64,000 nt of DNA. Source: Duganella levis (GTDB taxonomy: Bacteria; Pseudomonadota; Gammaproteobacteria; Burkholderiales; Burkholderiaceae_D). The stretch lies in NCBI RefSeq assembly GCF_009857605.1, contig NZ_WWCT01000001.1, positions 603,720-667,719 of the forward strand, given 5' to 3'. Below the pieces are notes generated by a model. That model ran no database searches, had not been told where the DNA came from, and worked only from the letters and a program-made list of their open reading frames with translations. A program made the position numbers and the translations under genes. Each line of letters opens with the position of its first letter. Positions within the stretch are counted from its first letter, which is position 1. Below, piece by piece: positions 30,677 to 38,799 of the stretch.

Positions 30677-32884
30677 ATGGCCTTCCTGCTCTTTCAGCTC
30701 AATAGTCTGCGCAGCAGGTTGATTCTCCTGGTGCTGCTGGCGATCGCGCCCAGCGCGATCATGACCGTTATTAACGGCACGCGCGAACGCGCCCACGCGG
30801 TCGAGGTGGCAGAGGAAAACCTCCAGCGCCTGACCAACCTGGCGGCGGCCAACGAAGCCCAGTCCATCGCCGGCGCGCGCCAGATCCTGCGCGACCTGGC
30901 CAGCATTCCAGACTTGATGGGCGACCAGGCGCAGTGCAGCCGCCTGCTGGCCAACATCCAGCGCCAGAATCCCGACTATGTCAATTTCGGCTTGATCCAG
31001 TTGAACGGCGATGTGACCTGCAACGCCGTGCCGTCCAAAAACCTGGTCAACCTGGCCGACCGCTCGCACTTCCGCCGCGCCGTGCATCTGAAGCGCTTTG
31101 TCGCCGGCGGCTACATCTTCGGCCGCGTGATCCAGAAGCATACCGTCAACCTGACCTACCCGGTGCTGGATGAGGAAGACCGGGTCAAGGCCGTGGTGTT
31201 TGCGGCGCTCGACCTCACCAAACTGGATCGCTTCGTGGCCGACATCCAGCTGCCGGCGGGATCGCTGCTGCTGACCGCCGATTCCGAAGGCAAGATCATT
31301 TCGCGCAAGCCCGATCCGGAAGCCTGGTTCGGCAAGCAGGTGTCGCCGGAGATGCGCATCGCCATGGCGGGGGAACCGGGCAAGCCGGTACTGCTCACAG
31401 GGCCGGACGGCGTCGAGCGGCTGCACCGCTTTGCGCGCGTCGGCAGCAACGGCCTGTCCGACTACACCGTCACCATCGGCATTCCGGCCGACGCCATCAC
31501 CGCCAACGCGCGCCATGACCAGATGCTGGACTTCCTGGCGCTGGCCGCGACCATCGCGCTGGCGCTGGTGGCGGCGTGGTTCGTCGGTGACGTGCTGGTG
31601 CTGCGGCGCGTAAAGCGCCTGGCCAGCACCGCCAACAGCATCGCCTCCGGCGCGCTGGAAGCACGCAGCGGCATCCGCTACGGCAAAGAGGAAATCAGCG
31701 AACTGGCGCGGGCGCTGGACGCCATGGCCGCCTCGCTACAGGAAAAGGAACGCCAGCATCTGAAGGCAGAAAACCAGCTGCGCGAGGCAGATCGCCGTAA
31801 GGATGAATTCCTGGCCATGCTGGCGCACGAGCTGCGCAACCCGCTGGCGCCGATCAGCGCTGGCGCGCAGCTGCTGCAAAGCGGCCACGCCACCGACGCC
31901 GCCGTGCAGCGCACCGCCGGCATCATCGTGCGCCAGGTGCACCACATGACACGGCTGGTGGACGATCTGCTGGATGTATCGCGCGTTACGCGTGGCCTGG
32001 TGACGTTGACGCGGGTGCCGCTGGACATATCCACCATCGTGGTCGATGCGATGGAACAGGCGGATCCCCTGTTTAAGGCGCGCCAGCACCGCTTTGAAGT
32101 CGTACTGTCTCCCGCGCCGCTGGTGGTGGTCGGCGATCATAAAAGGCTGGTGCAGGTGCTGGTCAATGTGCTGAACAACGCCGCCAAGTACACGCCGGCC
32201 GGCGGCGCCATCAAGCTGGCCGTGCGCGCCGATGGCGGGAATGTCCAACTGATCGTCAGCGACAACGGCATCGGCATGTCACCAGAACTGCGCGGCCGCG
32301 TATTTGAATTGTTTGCGCAGGCCGACCGTAGCGCCGACCGCTCGCAAGGCGGCCTGGGACTGGGTCTGGCGCTGGTTAAATCGCTGGTGGAGCTGCATGG
32401 CGGCTCGGTGGCGGTCGATAGCGGCGGCGAACATCAGGGCAGCACCTTCACCATCACCCTGCCGGGGGCGTCGCAGCAGCAACCGTCCGTGCCTGCCCCG
32501 GGCAAGAACGTGACGCCGGCGCGCAGGCTGCGCGTGCTGGTGGTAGACGATAACATCGACGCCGCGCAAACCCTGCAACTGCTGCTGGAAGCTGGCGGCC
32601 ACCAGGTCAGCGTCAGCCACACCGCGCTGGCGGCGCTGGACATGGCCGAAGCCACGTTGCCGGAACTGTGCCTGCTCGATATCGGCCTGCCCGACATCAG
32701 CGGCTTCGAGCTGGCGCGCCGCCTGCGCGCGCTGCCGCAGACCGCGCACGCCACGCTGGTGGCGGTAACCGGCTACGGCCGCCGCGAAGACCGCGACCAA
32801 GCCGACCAAGCCGGCTTCGATCACTACTTTGTCAAACCGGTGGATGTGGATGCGCTGTTGGCGCTGATCGCCCGCCTGCCCTAA
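30677..32884 (+). CDS. Hybrid sensor histidine kinase with C-terminal receiver
   Basis: A 735-residue inner-membrane sensor. A first membrane segment near residues 14-30 precedes an extracytoplasmic sensor of the Cache type (~35-275, ADRSHFRRAVHLKRFVAGGY). Then come a second membrane segment (LALAATIALALVAAWFVG), HAMP (~305-360), HisKA with the phospho-His in FLAMLAHELRNPLAPI, HATPase (VSDNGIGMSPELRGRVFELF, GGLGLGLALVKSL) and a receiver (~617-735) with Asp in CLLDIGLPD. The receiver-at-the-end layout suggests phosphorelay or kinase self-control; no output regulator is near. It is divergent from the LivJ-like gene and 10 nt before the peptidase. Confidence 0.93.
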   Translation: MAFLLFQLNSLRSRLILLVLLAIAPSAIMTVINGTRERAHAVEVAEENLQRLTNLAAANEAQSIAGARQILRDLASIPDLMGDQAQCSRLLANIQRQNPDYVNFGLIQLNGDVTCNAVPSKNLVNLADRSHFRRAVHLKRFVAGGYIFGRVIQKHTVNLTYPVLDEEDRVKAVVFAALDLTKLDRFVADIQLPAGSLLLTADSEGKIISRKPDPEAWFGKQVSPEMRIAMAGEPGKPVLLTGPDGVERLHRFARVGSNGLSDYTVTIGIPADAITANARHDQMLDFLALAATIALALVAAWFVGDVLVLRRVKRLASTANSIASGALEARSGIRYGKEEISELARALDAMAASLQEKERQHLKAENQLREADRRKDEFLAMLAHELRNPLAPISAGAQLLQSGHATDAAVQRTAGIIVRQVHHMTRLVDDLLDVSRVTRGLVTLTRVPLDISTIVVDAMEQADPLFKARQHRFEVVLSPAPLVVVGDHKRLVQVLVNVLNNAAKYTPAGGAIKLAVRADGGNVQLIVSDNGIGMSPELRGRVFELFAQADRSADRSQGGLGLGLALVKSLVELHGGSVAVDSGGEHQGSTFTITLPGASQQQPSVPAPGKNVTPARRLRVLVVDDNIDAAQTLQLLLEAGGHQVSVSHTALAALDMAEATLPELCLLDIGLPDISGFELARRLRALPQTAHATLVAVTGYGRREDRDQADQAGFDHYFVKPVDVDALLALIARLP

Positions 32885-32894
32885 TCGGAGCTTC

Positions 32895-34172
32895 ATGAAA
32901 CAGCTGCTACTCAGTCTCCTCATCGCCGCCGCCCTGCCTGCACAGGCGCAAGAACAAGCGATGGCGCGCATCGCCGCGCAGCCGTCGGTTAAACAAGCAT
33001 TGGCCTACATCGAGAAAAACGAGCCGGCCACACAGACCAATATGTTGGCGATCAACGCCATCCCGGCGCCAACTTTCGCCGAAGCCGCCCGCGCCAGCGA
33101 CTACGCCACGCGCCTGAAAGCCGCCGGCCTGACCGATGTGCGCATCGACGAAGCGGGCAATGTAATCGGCACTTATCACGGCAGCGGCAAAGGCCCGGTG
33201 ATCGTGCTGGCCGCGCACCTGGACACGGTCTACCCCGCCGCCACCGATCTCACCGTGCATGAAAAAGACGGCCGCCTGTACGCGCCCGGCATCGCCGACA
33301 ACGGCCGTTCGCTGGCGGCCATGCTGACCATCGCCCAAGCCATGCGCGACGCCGGCGTGCGCACCGAAGGCGATGTGCTTTTCGTCGCCAACGTCGGCGA
33401 GGAAGGACTGGGTGATCTGAAAGGCGTGAAGTATCTGTTCAGCCAGCGCAAGGATATCAAGGCCTTCGTCGGCCTGGAACCGGCGCTCGGCACGGACGGC
33501 GATCCGGTGACCTACATCGGCACCGGCAGCCGCCGCTTCAAGGTCACCCTGCACGGACCGGGAGGCCACAGCTACGAAGGCTTTGGCCTGCCATCGGCCG
33601 TACATGCGGCCGGCCGCGTGATCGCGCATATCGACGATGTGCGCGTCCCTTCGCAGCCAAAGGTCACGTTTAATGTCGGCGTGGTCCAGGGCGGCCAGTC
33701 GGTCAACAGCATTTCCGCCGAAGCGTCGATGCTGATCGATATCCGCTCGGCGGACGCGCCGCTGCTGGTCAAGGTCGAGCAGCAGGTCAAGGCCGCCATC
33801 CAGCAAGGCGTGGATGAAACCAACCAGCGCTGGAACAGCAAGGCCATCACCGCCGACGTGGTGCTGATCGGCGACCGTCCCGCAGGCCAGATGGCGGCCG
33901 ATGCGCTGATCGTGCGCACCGCGCTGGCGGCGGCCAAGGTGCAAGGCCGCCCTGCACTGCTGGACGGCCCACACTCCACCGACGCCAACCTGCCGATGAG
34001 CCTTGGCGTGCCGGCGATTACCATGTCCGGCGGCGGCAGCTCCGGCGGCTATCACTCCGAAAAGCTGGAATGGTGGTCGGCACGGAACGGTCACACCGGT
34101 CCGCAGAACGTCTTGCTGACCATCCTCGGCCTGGCCGGCGTGCAGGGCGTGGCCGCCCCGCTGGTCAAGTAA
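32895..34172 (+). CDS. M20-family metallopeptidase, secreted
   Basis: A 425-residue zinc peptidase/amidohydrolase with a signal peptide (LLLSLLIAAALPAQAQEQ), so probably periplasmic. Metal-ligand motifs of the M20 family are IVLAAHLDTVYP, APGIADNGRSL, VANVGEEGLGDL and YHSEKLEWWS (final His). The dimerisation lid spans ~215-330 (GPGGHSYEGFGLPSAVHAAG). M20 members include glutamate carboxypeptidases, aminopeptidases and dipeptidases; the exact specificity cannot be assigned. It follows the hybrid kinase by 10 nt and may be co-transcribed. The next gene converges with only 3 nt between. Confidence 0.9.
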   Translation: MKQLLLSLLIAAALPAQAQEQAMARIAAQPSVKQALAYIEKNEPATQTNMLAINAIPAPTFAEAARASDYATRLKAAGLTDVRIDEAGNVIGTYHGSGKGPVIVLAAHLDTVYPAATDLTVHEKDGRLYAPGIADNGRSLAAMLTIAQAMRDAGVRTEGDVLFVANVGEEGLGDLKGVKYLFSQRKDIKAFVGLEPALGTDGDPVTYIGTGSRRFKVTLHGPGGHSYEGFGLPSAVHAAGRVIAHIDDVRVPSQPKVTFNVGVVQGGQSVNSISAEASMLIDIRSADAPLLVKVEQQVKAAIQQGVDETNQRWNSKAITADVVLIGDRPAGQMAADALIVRTALAAAKVQGRPALLDGPHSTDANLPMSLGVPAITMSGGGSSGGYHSEKLEWWSARNGHTGPQNVLLTILGLAGVQGVAAPLVK

Positions 34173-34175
34173 GGC

Positions 34176-36335
34176 TTACAGCGTAACGCGCAGCGACACT
34201 TGCACGTTGCGCGGATCACCATAGTAATTGCTGAAGCCCGTCGCCGCATATTTCGCAAAGTAGAACTTGTCGAACAGGTTATTGGCGTTGACCTGCAAGG
34301 CATAGGTCTTGTTGAAGCGATAGCCCAGCATGGCGTTGAAGATGGTGTAGCCGCCCTGGTGCGCGGTGATCGTGCCGGACTTCACAAACGTTTCGCTCTG
34401 CGCCTGCACGCCGCCGCCAACGCTCAGGCCTTGCAGTACGCCGCCCGGACGATAGGTAGCGAACACGCGCACCAGATGGCGCGGATCGATGCTGCGTAAC
34501 GGCTGGCCGACGTTGGCTGCAGTGCTGTCGCTCAGATAGCTGGTGCGGGTGTTGGTGTAGCCGCCCATCAGCTGCAAGCCTGGCAGCACTTCGCCGCTGA
34601 TTTCCGCCTCATAGCCTTCGCTACGCTGCTTGCCGCCGGCCACATAGCAATAGCTGGTTGGATAATACGGCAGGCATGGCGTCGGCGTGCTGGTGTCCAG
34701 CGCGGCCTTGCCGTTGTTATTGATGCGGAAGGCGGCCAGCGATGCGGTCAGGCGGCCACCCATGAATTCACCTTTGAAGCCGGCTTCGTAGTCGTCGCCA
34801 CGCACCGGCGCGATGATGCTGCCGCTGGCGTCCTTGTAGTTTTGCGGCGTGAAGATTTCGGTGTAGCTGGCGTAGGCGTTAATTTGGCTGGTGATGTCGT
34901 AGGTGAGGCCAGCGAACGGCGTCACTTCACGCGTCACCTTGTAATTGCTGGCCGGCGTGGCGGGCACTTTGTAGTCCCACCAGCTGAGGCGCGCACCAAC
35001 CAGCAAGTGCAGCGGATCCGCCAGCGACAAACGCGTGGTGGCGTAAGCGCCCTGCTGGTGCGTCTTGTTGCCGGCCGCCGCGTAGGCAGTGCCGAGGCCC
35101 GCGCCAACTGCGGGCTCCGTCACCGTGTAAGGATTCCAGGTGCGGATATCGACATTGGTCATTGCGCCAAGGCCGAAGTAGCCCGAGGTGCCGATGGTAT
35201 CCACTTCCTGCGATTCGACGCCGAACACCGCTTCGTGCTTGCGGCCGAACAGCTGGAACGGACCATTGGCGGTGGCGCTCAGCACGCGCTGGTTGCTGGT
35301 GTCGCCCGAATACGCCGACACGCTGACGTTGACCAGGTACGGATTGGTGGTGCTGGTGCGCGAGAACGAGGTTTGCTTGAATCCCCAAGGCTTCATGTGC
35401 AGGCCGGTGTATGCCGCACCCAGTTTCAGCGTCCAGTCGTTGTCGAAACGGTGTTCCAGTTCCAGCGTGGCCTGGTCGTTGTAGCGGTTCCAGCGATTCC
35501 ACGCCGCGCCCAGGTAGGTATCCTGCGGCAGGTTGAGCGACGAACCGCCAAAGTTGGGCGGCAGGTTGCCCCAGGCGCCGGTGGAGTCCAGGTCCGTGTG
35601 CTGCAAGGTGGCGGTCAGCAGCGTGCGTGGCGTCAGGTCGGCTTCCACCACGCCGTACATTACTTCGCGGTCTTCGTGGCGGGCTTTCTGGAAGAAGTCC
35701 TTTTCATCCTTGACCAGCACCACACGGCCGCGCAGCGTGCCTTCCGCATTCAGCGAGCCGGAGATATCGGCCTCGCCACGCTTGCGGTCCCAGGTGCCGG
35801 CCAACAGGTTCAGCGAAGCCTGGAACGATTTGGTCGGACGCTTGCGCACCAGGTTGACCGCCGCCGACGGATTGCCCGAGCCACGCAGCATGCCCGAGGC
35901 GCCGCGCAGGATCTCGACGCGTTCCAGCACCGCCGTATCCGGCTGCACGAACACCGAGCCGCTCTGGTTCATGGTAAAGCCATCGATTTGCAGCGCGTCG
36001 ATCGAAAAGCCGCGCGAGTAATAGCCTACGCGTTCGCTGTCGGTGTAATCGACGGTCACGCCGGGCGTGTTCTTCATCACGTCGTGCAGGTCCGGCAGCA
36101 AGCGGTCGTCGAGGAACTGGCGGGTCAGCACAGTGACCGGCTGTGGAATTTCGCGGATCGATTCCGTGCCTTTGAAGACGGAAGCCTTCTTCGCGGCGAA
36201 AGAGTTATCGGCAGCGCCGGTAATCTCCACGCTCTGGATCGGCGCGTCAGTTTCTTCGGCGGCGTGCGCCAGTACGCTCACGGCGCACATGATGGCTGCA
36301 AATGGTAGGGACGTGCGGGGACAACGACGAGACAT
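34176..36335 (-). CDS. TonB-dependent siderophore receptor (FpvA/FhuE-like)
   Basis: A 719-residue outer-membrane receptor. Signal peptide (SLPFAAIMCAVSVLAHA), TonB-box-like IQSVEITGAA, plug (SIREIPQPVTVLTRQFLDD, VMKNTPGVTVDY, YYSRGFSIDALQIDGF, VFVQPDTAVLERVEILRGAS, GNPSAAVNLVRKRPT) and a barrel ending RNVQVSLRVTL. The combination with IDGFTMNQSGS and AAVNLVRKRP is typical for siderophore receptors. It is the fourth gene of a minus-strand operon after DUF3649, PepSY and DUF3325 proteins; GGAG precedes ATG 36335. Control is expected from the Fur-like site at 38661. Confidence 0.93.
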   Translation of the reverse strand: MSRRCPRTSLPFAAIMCAVSVLAHAAEETDAPIQSVEITGAADNSFAAKKASVFKGTESIREIPQPVTVLTRQFLDDRLLPDLHDVMKNTPGVTVDYTDSERVGYYSRGFSIDALQIDGFTMNQSGSVFVQPDTAVLERVEILRGASGMLRGSGNPSAAVNLVRKRPTKSFQASLNLLAGTWDRKRGEADISGSLNAEGTLRGRVVLVKDEKDFFQKARHEDREVMYGVVEADLTPRTLLTATLQHTDLDSTGAWGNLPPNFGGSSLNLPQDTYLGAAWNRWNRYNDQATLELEHRFDNDWTLKLGAAYTGLHMKPWGFKQTSFSRTSTTNPYLVNVSVSAYSGDTSNQRVLSATANGPFQLFGRKHEAVFGVESQEVDTIGTSGYFGLGAMTNVDIRTWNPYTVTEPAVGAGLGTAYAAAGNKTHQQGAYATTRLSLADPLHLLVGARLSWWDYKVPATPASNYKVTREVTPFAGLTYDITSQINAYASYTEIFTPQNYKDASGSIIAPVRGDDYEAGFKGEFMGGRLTASLAAFRINNNGKAALDTSTPTPCLPYYPTSYCYVAGGKQRSEGYEAEISGEVLPGLQLMGGYTNTRTSYLSDSTAANVGQPLRSIDPRHLVRVFATYRPGGVLQGLSVGGGVQAQSETFVKSGTITAHQGGYTIFNAMLGYRFNKTYALQVNANNLFDKFYFAKYAATGFSNYYGDPRNVQVSLRVTL

Positions 36336-36364
36336 CGTGATTACTCCAAGGTGAAAAAACGGTT

Positions 36365-36742
36365 TTAAATGAAGGCGCGGCCGAGCAGCACAAGCGTTAC
36401 GGCGACGGCACTGACACCGCCGGCGGCCCAGCCCACGCGCACCATGGCGCGCGTGGCGTAGCTGAGCACCAGCACCAGACCGACCGCCGCAGCGGTCAAC
36501 ATGCCGGCCCAGGCGACCCAGCCTTGGGAAGCGCCCCAGACGGAAAGGCAAACCAGCAGCGACACCAGCAAGCCACCACTGCCCGACCAGCGCAGCCGGC
36601 GGCGCGTCTGGTCGCTCGGCAGGTTGCCGCGTCCATGCAAGGCTTCCCAATGACGATCCATGGCCAGGCTCAAGGCCGTGAAGCCGCCGGCGGCGCTGGA
36701 CAGCGCGGCGATGATCGCTAGAGCATTCATCATCGTCGTCAT
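36365..36742 (-). CDS. DUF3325-type small membrane protein
   Basis: A 125-residue inner-membrane protein with about three or four hydrophobic segments (LAIIAALSSAAGGFTALSLA, GGLLVSLLVCLSVWGAS, MLTAAAVGLVLVLSYA, VSAVAVTLVLLGRAFI). Its place between a PepSY protein and a siderophore receptor is that of DUF3325 proteins in iron-uptake operons. Function is unknown; it may support the PepSY reductase. It overlaps the PepSY stop by 4 nt (ATGA), and the receptor starts 29 nt after its stop. Confidence 0.82.
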   Translation of the reverse strand: MTTMMNALAIIAALSSAAGGFTALSLAMDRHWEALHGRGNLPSDQTRRRLRWSGSGGLLVSLLVCLSVWGASQGWVAWAGMLTAAAVGLVLVLSYATRAMVRVGWAAGGVSAVAVTLVLLGRAFI

Positions 36743-38331
36743 ACCGCCACCTTCGCCATCTTCATCTTGACGGGCGCCTTGGCGGCGCCCAGCCGCTTGC
36801 AGGCCCACAGCAAGGTGCAGCCGAACAGCAGCGCGACCAGGTCGAAGCCCGCCACCGGCCACAGTCCCTGCGCCATGCTGGCAAACAGTCCGGCGCCGCC
36901 GGTCAGGGGATTCAGCACCGGCAGCAGCGCAAACAGCACGCCCGCCACCGCCAGCTGGATGCGCCACATCCAGCGCACCGGGAATGCCAGCGCCAATACG
37001 GCGGCAATGCCCCATGCGGTGAAGAAGCATTGGATTTCGAGATCCGGCCGTCCTTGCAGTCCCACCGGCACCAGGCGGTTCGCCCAGAAGAACACACTCA
37101 TCGCAATCATCAGGCCGGCGATGCCGCCGAGGTTCAGTCCATCCACCAGACGCAGCCCGAAACCGATGCTGCCATTGGCGCGCGCCTTCAGATGCTTGGG
37201 GCGTTCCTTGACGGCCCACAGCAGCACGCCGGTAGCCACCATGGCGCAGCCGGCCAGGCCGGAAAGGAAGAACAGGCCGCGCAGCAGCGGGCTGGCGAAA
37301 CGGCCGATGTGCAGGCCATACATCACGCCGCGCGTTTCTACCGCTGCGCCGCCGGGTTTGGTCATGTCGGTCAGCAGGCCGCCGCTGACGCCATCGAAAG
37401 TCAGCGTCGGCAGGTTGTTGCTGATGCCGTGTGCATCCTGCTGCGTCAACGTCACGCTGGCCGCGCTGTCACCTGCCAGGTTGACGGTGATGCGGCCGAC
37501 CGGCGCGCCGTCCCACAGCTTGCTGGCCTGCGCCACCAGCGGCGCCAAAGGCGTCAGCGGCGCGTGAATGCCGCTGGCTTTTGCGTCGGCTTTGGGGCCG
37601 CCATTCAGGTCGGCGTAGAAGGCGTCGCGTTCCGGATAGACCGCGTTCAGGCCTTGTGGCAGGTACATGAACATCAGCGTCACCAGGCCGGTGTAGGTGA
37701 TCATCAGATGGTATGGCAGCGCCAGTACGGCGGTGGCGTTGTGCGCATCCAGCCACGAACGCTGGCCTTTACCGGGCCGGAAAGTGAAGAAGTCCTTGAA
37801 GATGCGCTTGTGCGTGACGATGCCGGAGAAGATCGCCACCAGCATGAACATGGCGCAGATGCCGACGATCCAGCGTGCCCAGATCACCGGCATGTAGTGC
37901 ATGTCGAAGTGCATGCGGTAAAAGAAATCACCGCCGCGCGTTTCGCGCGCCGCACTCATTTCCTGACCGGTGACCGGATCGACGCTGACGTTTTCAAAAC
38001 GGCGACGGCCGCGCGGCTTGGCGCCATCCTTAGCCGGCGCCGGCGCCCAGCTGGCGCGCACGCTCGGTTCGCGTTCGCTCGGCAGCGTGATAAACCAGCG
38101 CGGGCTGCTTGACGCGCGCTGCTCCAGCAATTGCTGGATGCGGGTCGCAGCCACGCCCTGCTCCACCACTTCGTGCGAATCCTGGTGCAACTCGGGTTTC
38201 ATCCACAGCGTTACCTCATCGCGGAAATAGCTGATGGTGCCACAGCAGAACACCATGAACAGCACCCAGCCGACCAGCAGGCCGGACCAGGTGTGCAGCC
38301 ATGCCATCGATTGACGGAAGCCCTCTTTCAT
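36739..38331 (-). CDS. PepSY-associated transmembrane protein (putative ferri-siderophore reductase)
   Basis: A 530-residue inner-membrane protein with four or more membrane segments: N-terminal HTWSGLLVGWVLFMVFCCGT, WARWIVGICAMFMLVAIFSG, LALPYHLMITYTGLVTLMFM, a C-terminal set near 390-510, and periplasmic PepSY regions. The His in MAWLHTWSG and those in MHFDMHYMPV and THKRIF may coordinate haem, as proposed for FpvG/FoxB-type proteins that reduce ferri-siderophores. ATG 38331 overlaps the upstream DUF3649 stop by 4 nt. Position and pairing with the siderophore receptor agree with a periplasmic iron-release role; the chemistry is inferred. Confidence 0.9.
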   Translation of the reverse strand: MKEGFRQSMAWLHTWSGLLVGWVLFMVFCCGTISYFRDEVTLWMKPELHQDSHEVVEQGVAATRIQQLLEQRASSSPRWFITLPSEREPSVRASWAPAPAKDGAKPRGRRRFENVSVDPVTGQEMSAARETRGGDFFYRMHFDMHYMPVIWARWIVGICAMFMLVAIFSGIVTHKRIFKDFFTFRPGKGQRSWLDAHNATAVLALPYHLMITYTGLVTLMFMYLPQGLNAVYPERDAFYADLNGGPKADAKASGIHAPLTPLAPLVAQASKLWDGAPVGRITVNLAGDSAASVTLTQQDAHGISNNLPTLTFDGVSGGLLTDMTKPGGAAVETRGVMYGLHIGRFASPLLRGLFFLSGLAGCAMVATGVLLWAVKERPKHLKARANGSIGFGLRLVDGLNLGGIAGLMIAMSVFFWANRLVPVGLQGRPDLEIQCFFTAWGIAAVLALAFPVRWMWRIQLAVAGVLFALLPVLNPLTGGAGLFASMAQGLWPVAGFDLVALLFGCTLLWACKRLGAAKAPVKMKMAKVAV

Positions 38332-38612
38332 ACGCCGCCTCCCAGCCAGATGATTGCGCCCAGCAAGAGGCCGGCAGCGAGCAGGCCCAGCCAGGCTTTC
38401 AAGGCGGTGCTGGCGGCGAAGCACCACATCACGGCGCAAGGCATCACCACCAGCCCGGTCAGCGTGGCGGCCACCACGCGGTCGACCGCGTGGCCCGGAA
38501 GTATCAGTGCGAGAGCGGTAACCGCCAAGGAGGAGACAGCGTAGCCGCCGCCGACAGCCGCCAGTGCGCGCGAGGCGACCGCAAGCCGGTAGTGCATCAG
38601 GATTTGCATCAT
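38328..38612 (-). CDS. DUF3649-type small membrane protein
   Basis: A 94-residue protein with about three hydrophobic segments (ALAAVGGGYAVSSLAVTALAL, VAATLTGLVVMPCAVMWCFA, AWLGLLAAGLLLGAIIWLGG). It is the first gene of the operon with PepSY, DUF3325 and receptor genes, which is the usual setting of DUF3649. Function is unknown. ATG 38612 is the first of two adjacent ATGs; no clear ribosome-binding site is visible. The Fur-like site lies 49 nt upstream. Confidence 0.82.
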   Translation of the reverse strand: MMQILMHYRLAVASRALAAVGGGYAVSSLAVTALALILPGHAVDRVVAATLTGLVVMPCAVMWCFAASTALKAWLGLLAAGLLLGAIIWLGGGV

Positions 38613-38660
38613 AAAGAAGGTGTTACCTGATTGCCGGCGGGGTAAGGTAAGCTTAAATGT

Positions 38661-38680
38661 AATTGATAATTATTCTCATT
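38661..38680. promoter_or_regulatory. Fur-box-like operator for the PepSY/siderophore operon
   Basis: The minus strand reads AATGAGAATAATTATCAATT, close to the classical Fur consensus with AATGAGAAT and ATTATC repeats. It lies 49 nt upstream of the DUF3649 start, in reach of that operon's promoter. Confidence 0.75.
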
Positions 38681-38759
38681 CTAGTTATACGATGACGAAG
38701 TTGTCAAGTTTGCGGGTTCATAATCTAGTACTTTTAGTAGAACACAGCGGTTACAATAG

Positions 38760-38780
38760 GAATGATAATAGCAATCATTC
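38760..38780. promoter_or_regulatory. Fur-box-like operator for the second siderophore receptor
   Basis: GAATGAT (38760-38766) and ATCATTC (38774-38780) form a perfect inverted pair around AATAGCA, with Fur-like GATAAT content. It lies 20 nt before the receptor start. Together with the site at 38661 it makes a two-box divergent Fur region. Confidence 0.75.
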
Positions 38781-38799
38781 TCAACGCAACCACACCATC

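Noticed and set aside
30578..31516. Upstream extension of the LivJ-like gene frame
   Set aside because: It lies antisense to the hybrid kinase; the binding protein's signal peptide starts at 30577.
34436..36200. Plus-strand open frame opposite the siderophore receptor (488 codons)
   Set aside because: Antisense shadow with His/Arg/Gln-rich product; no start signal.
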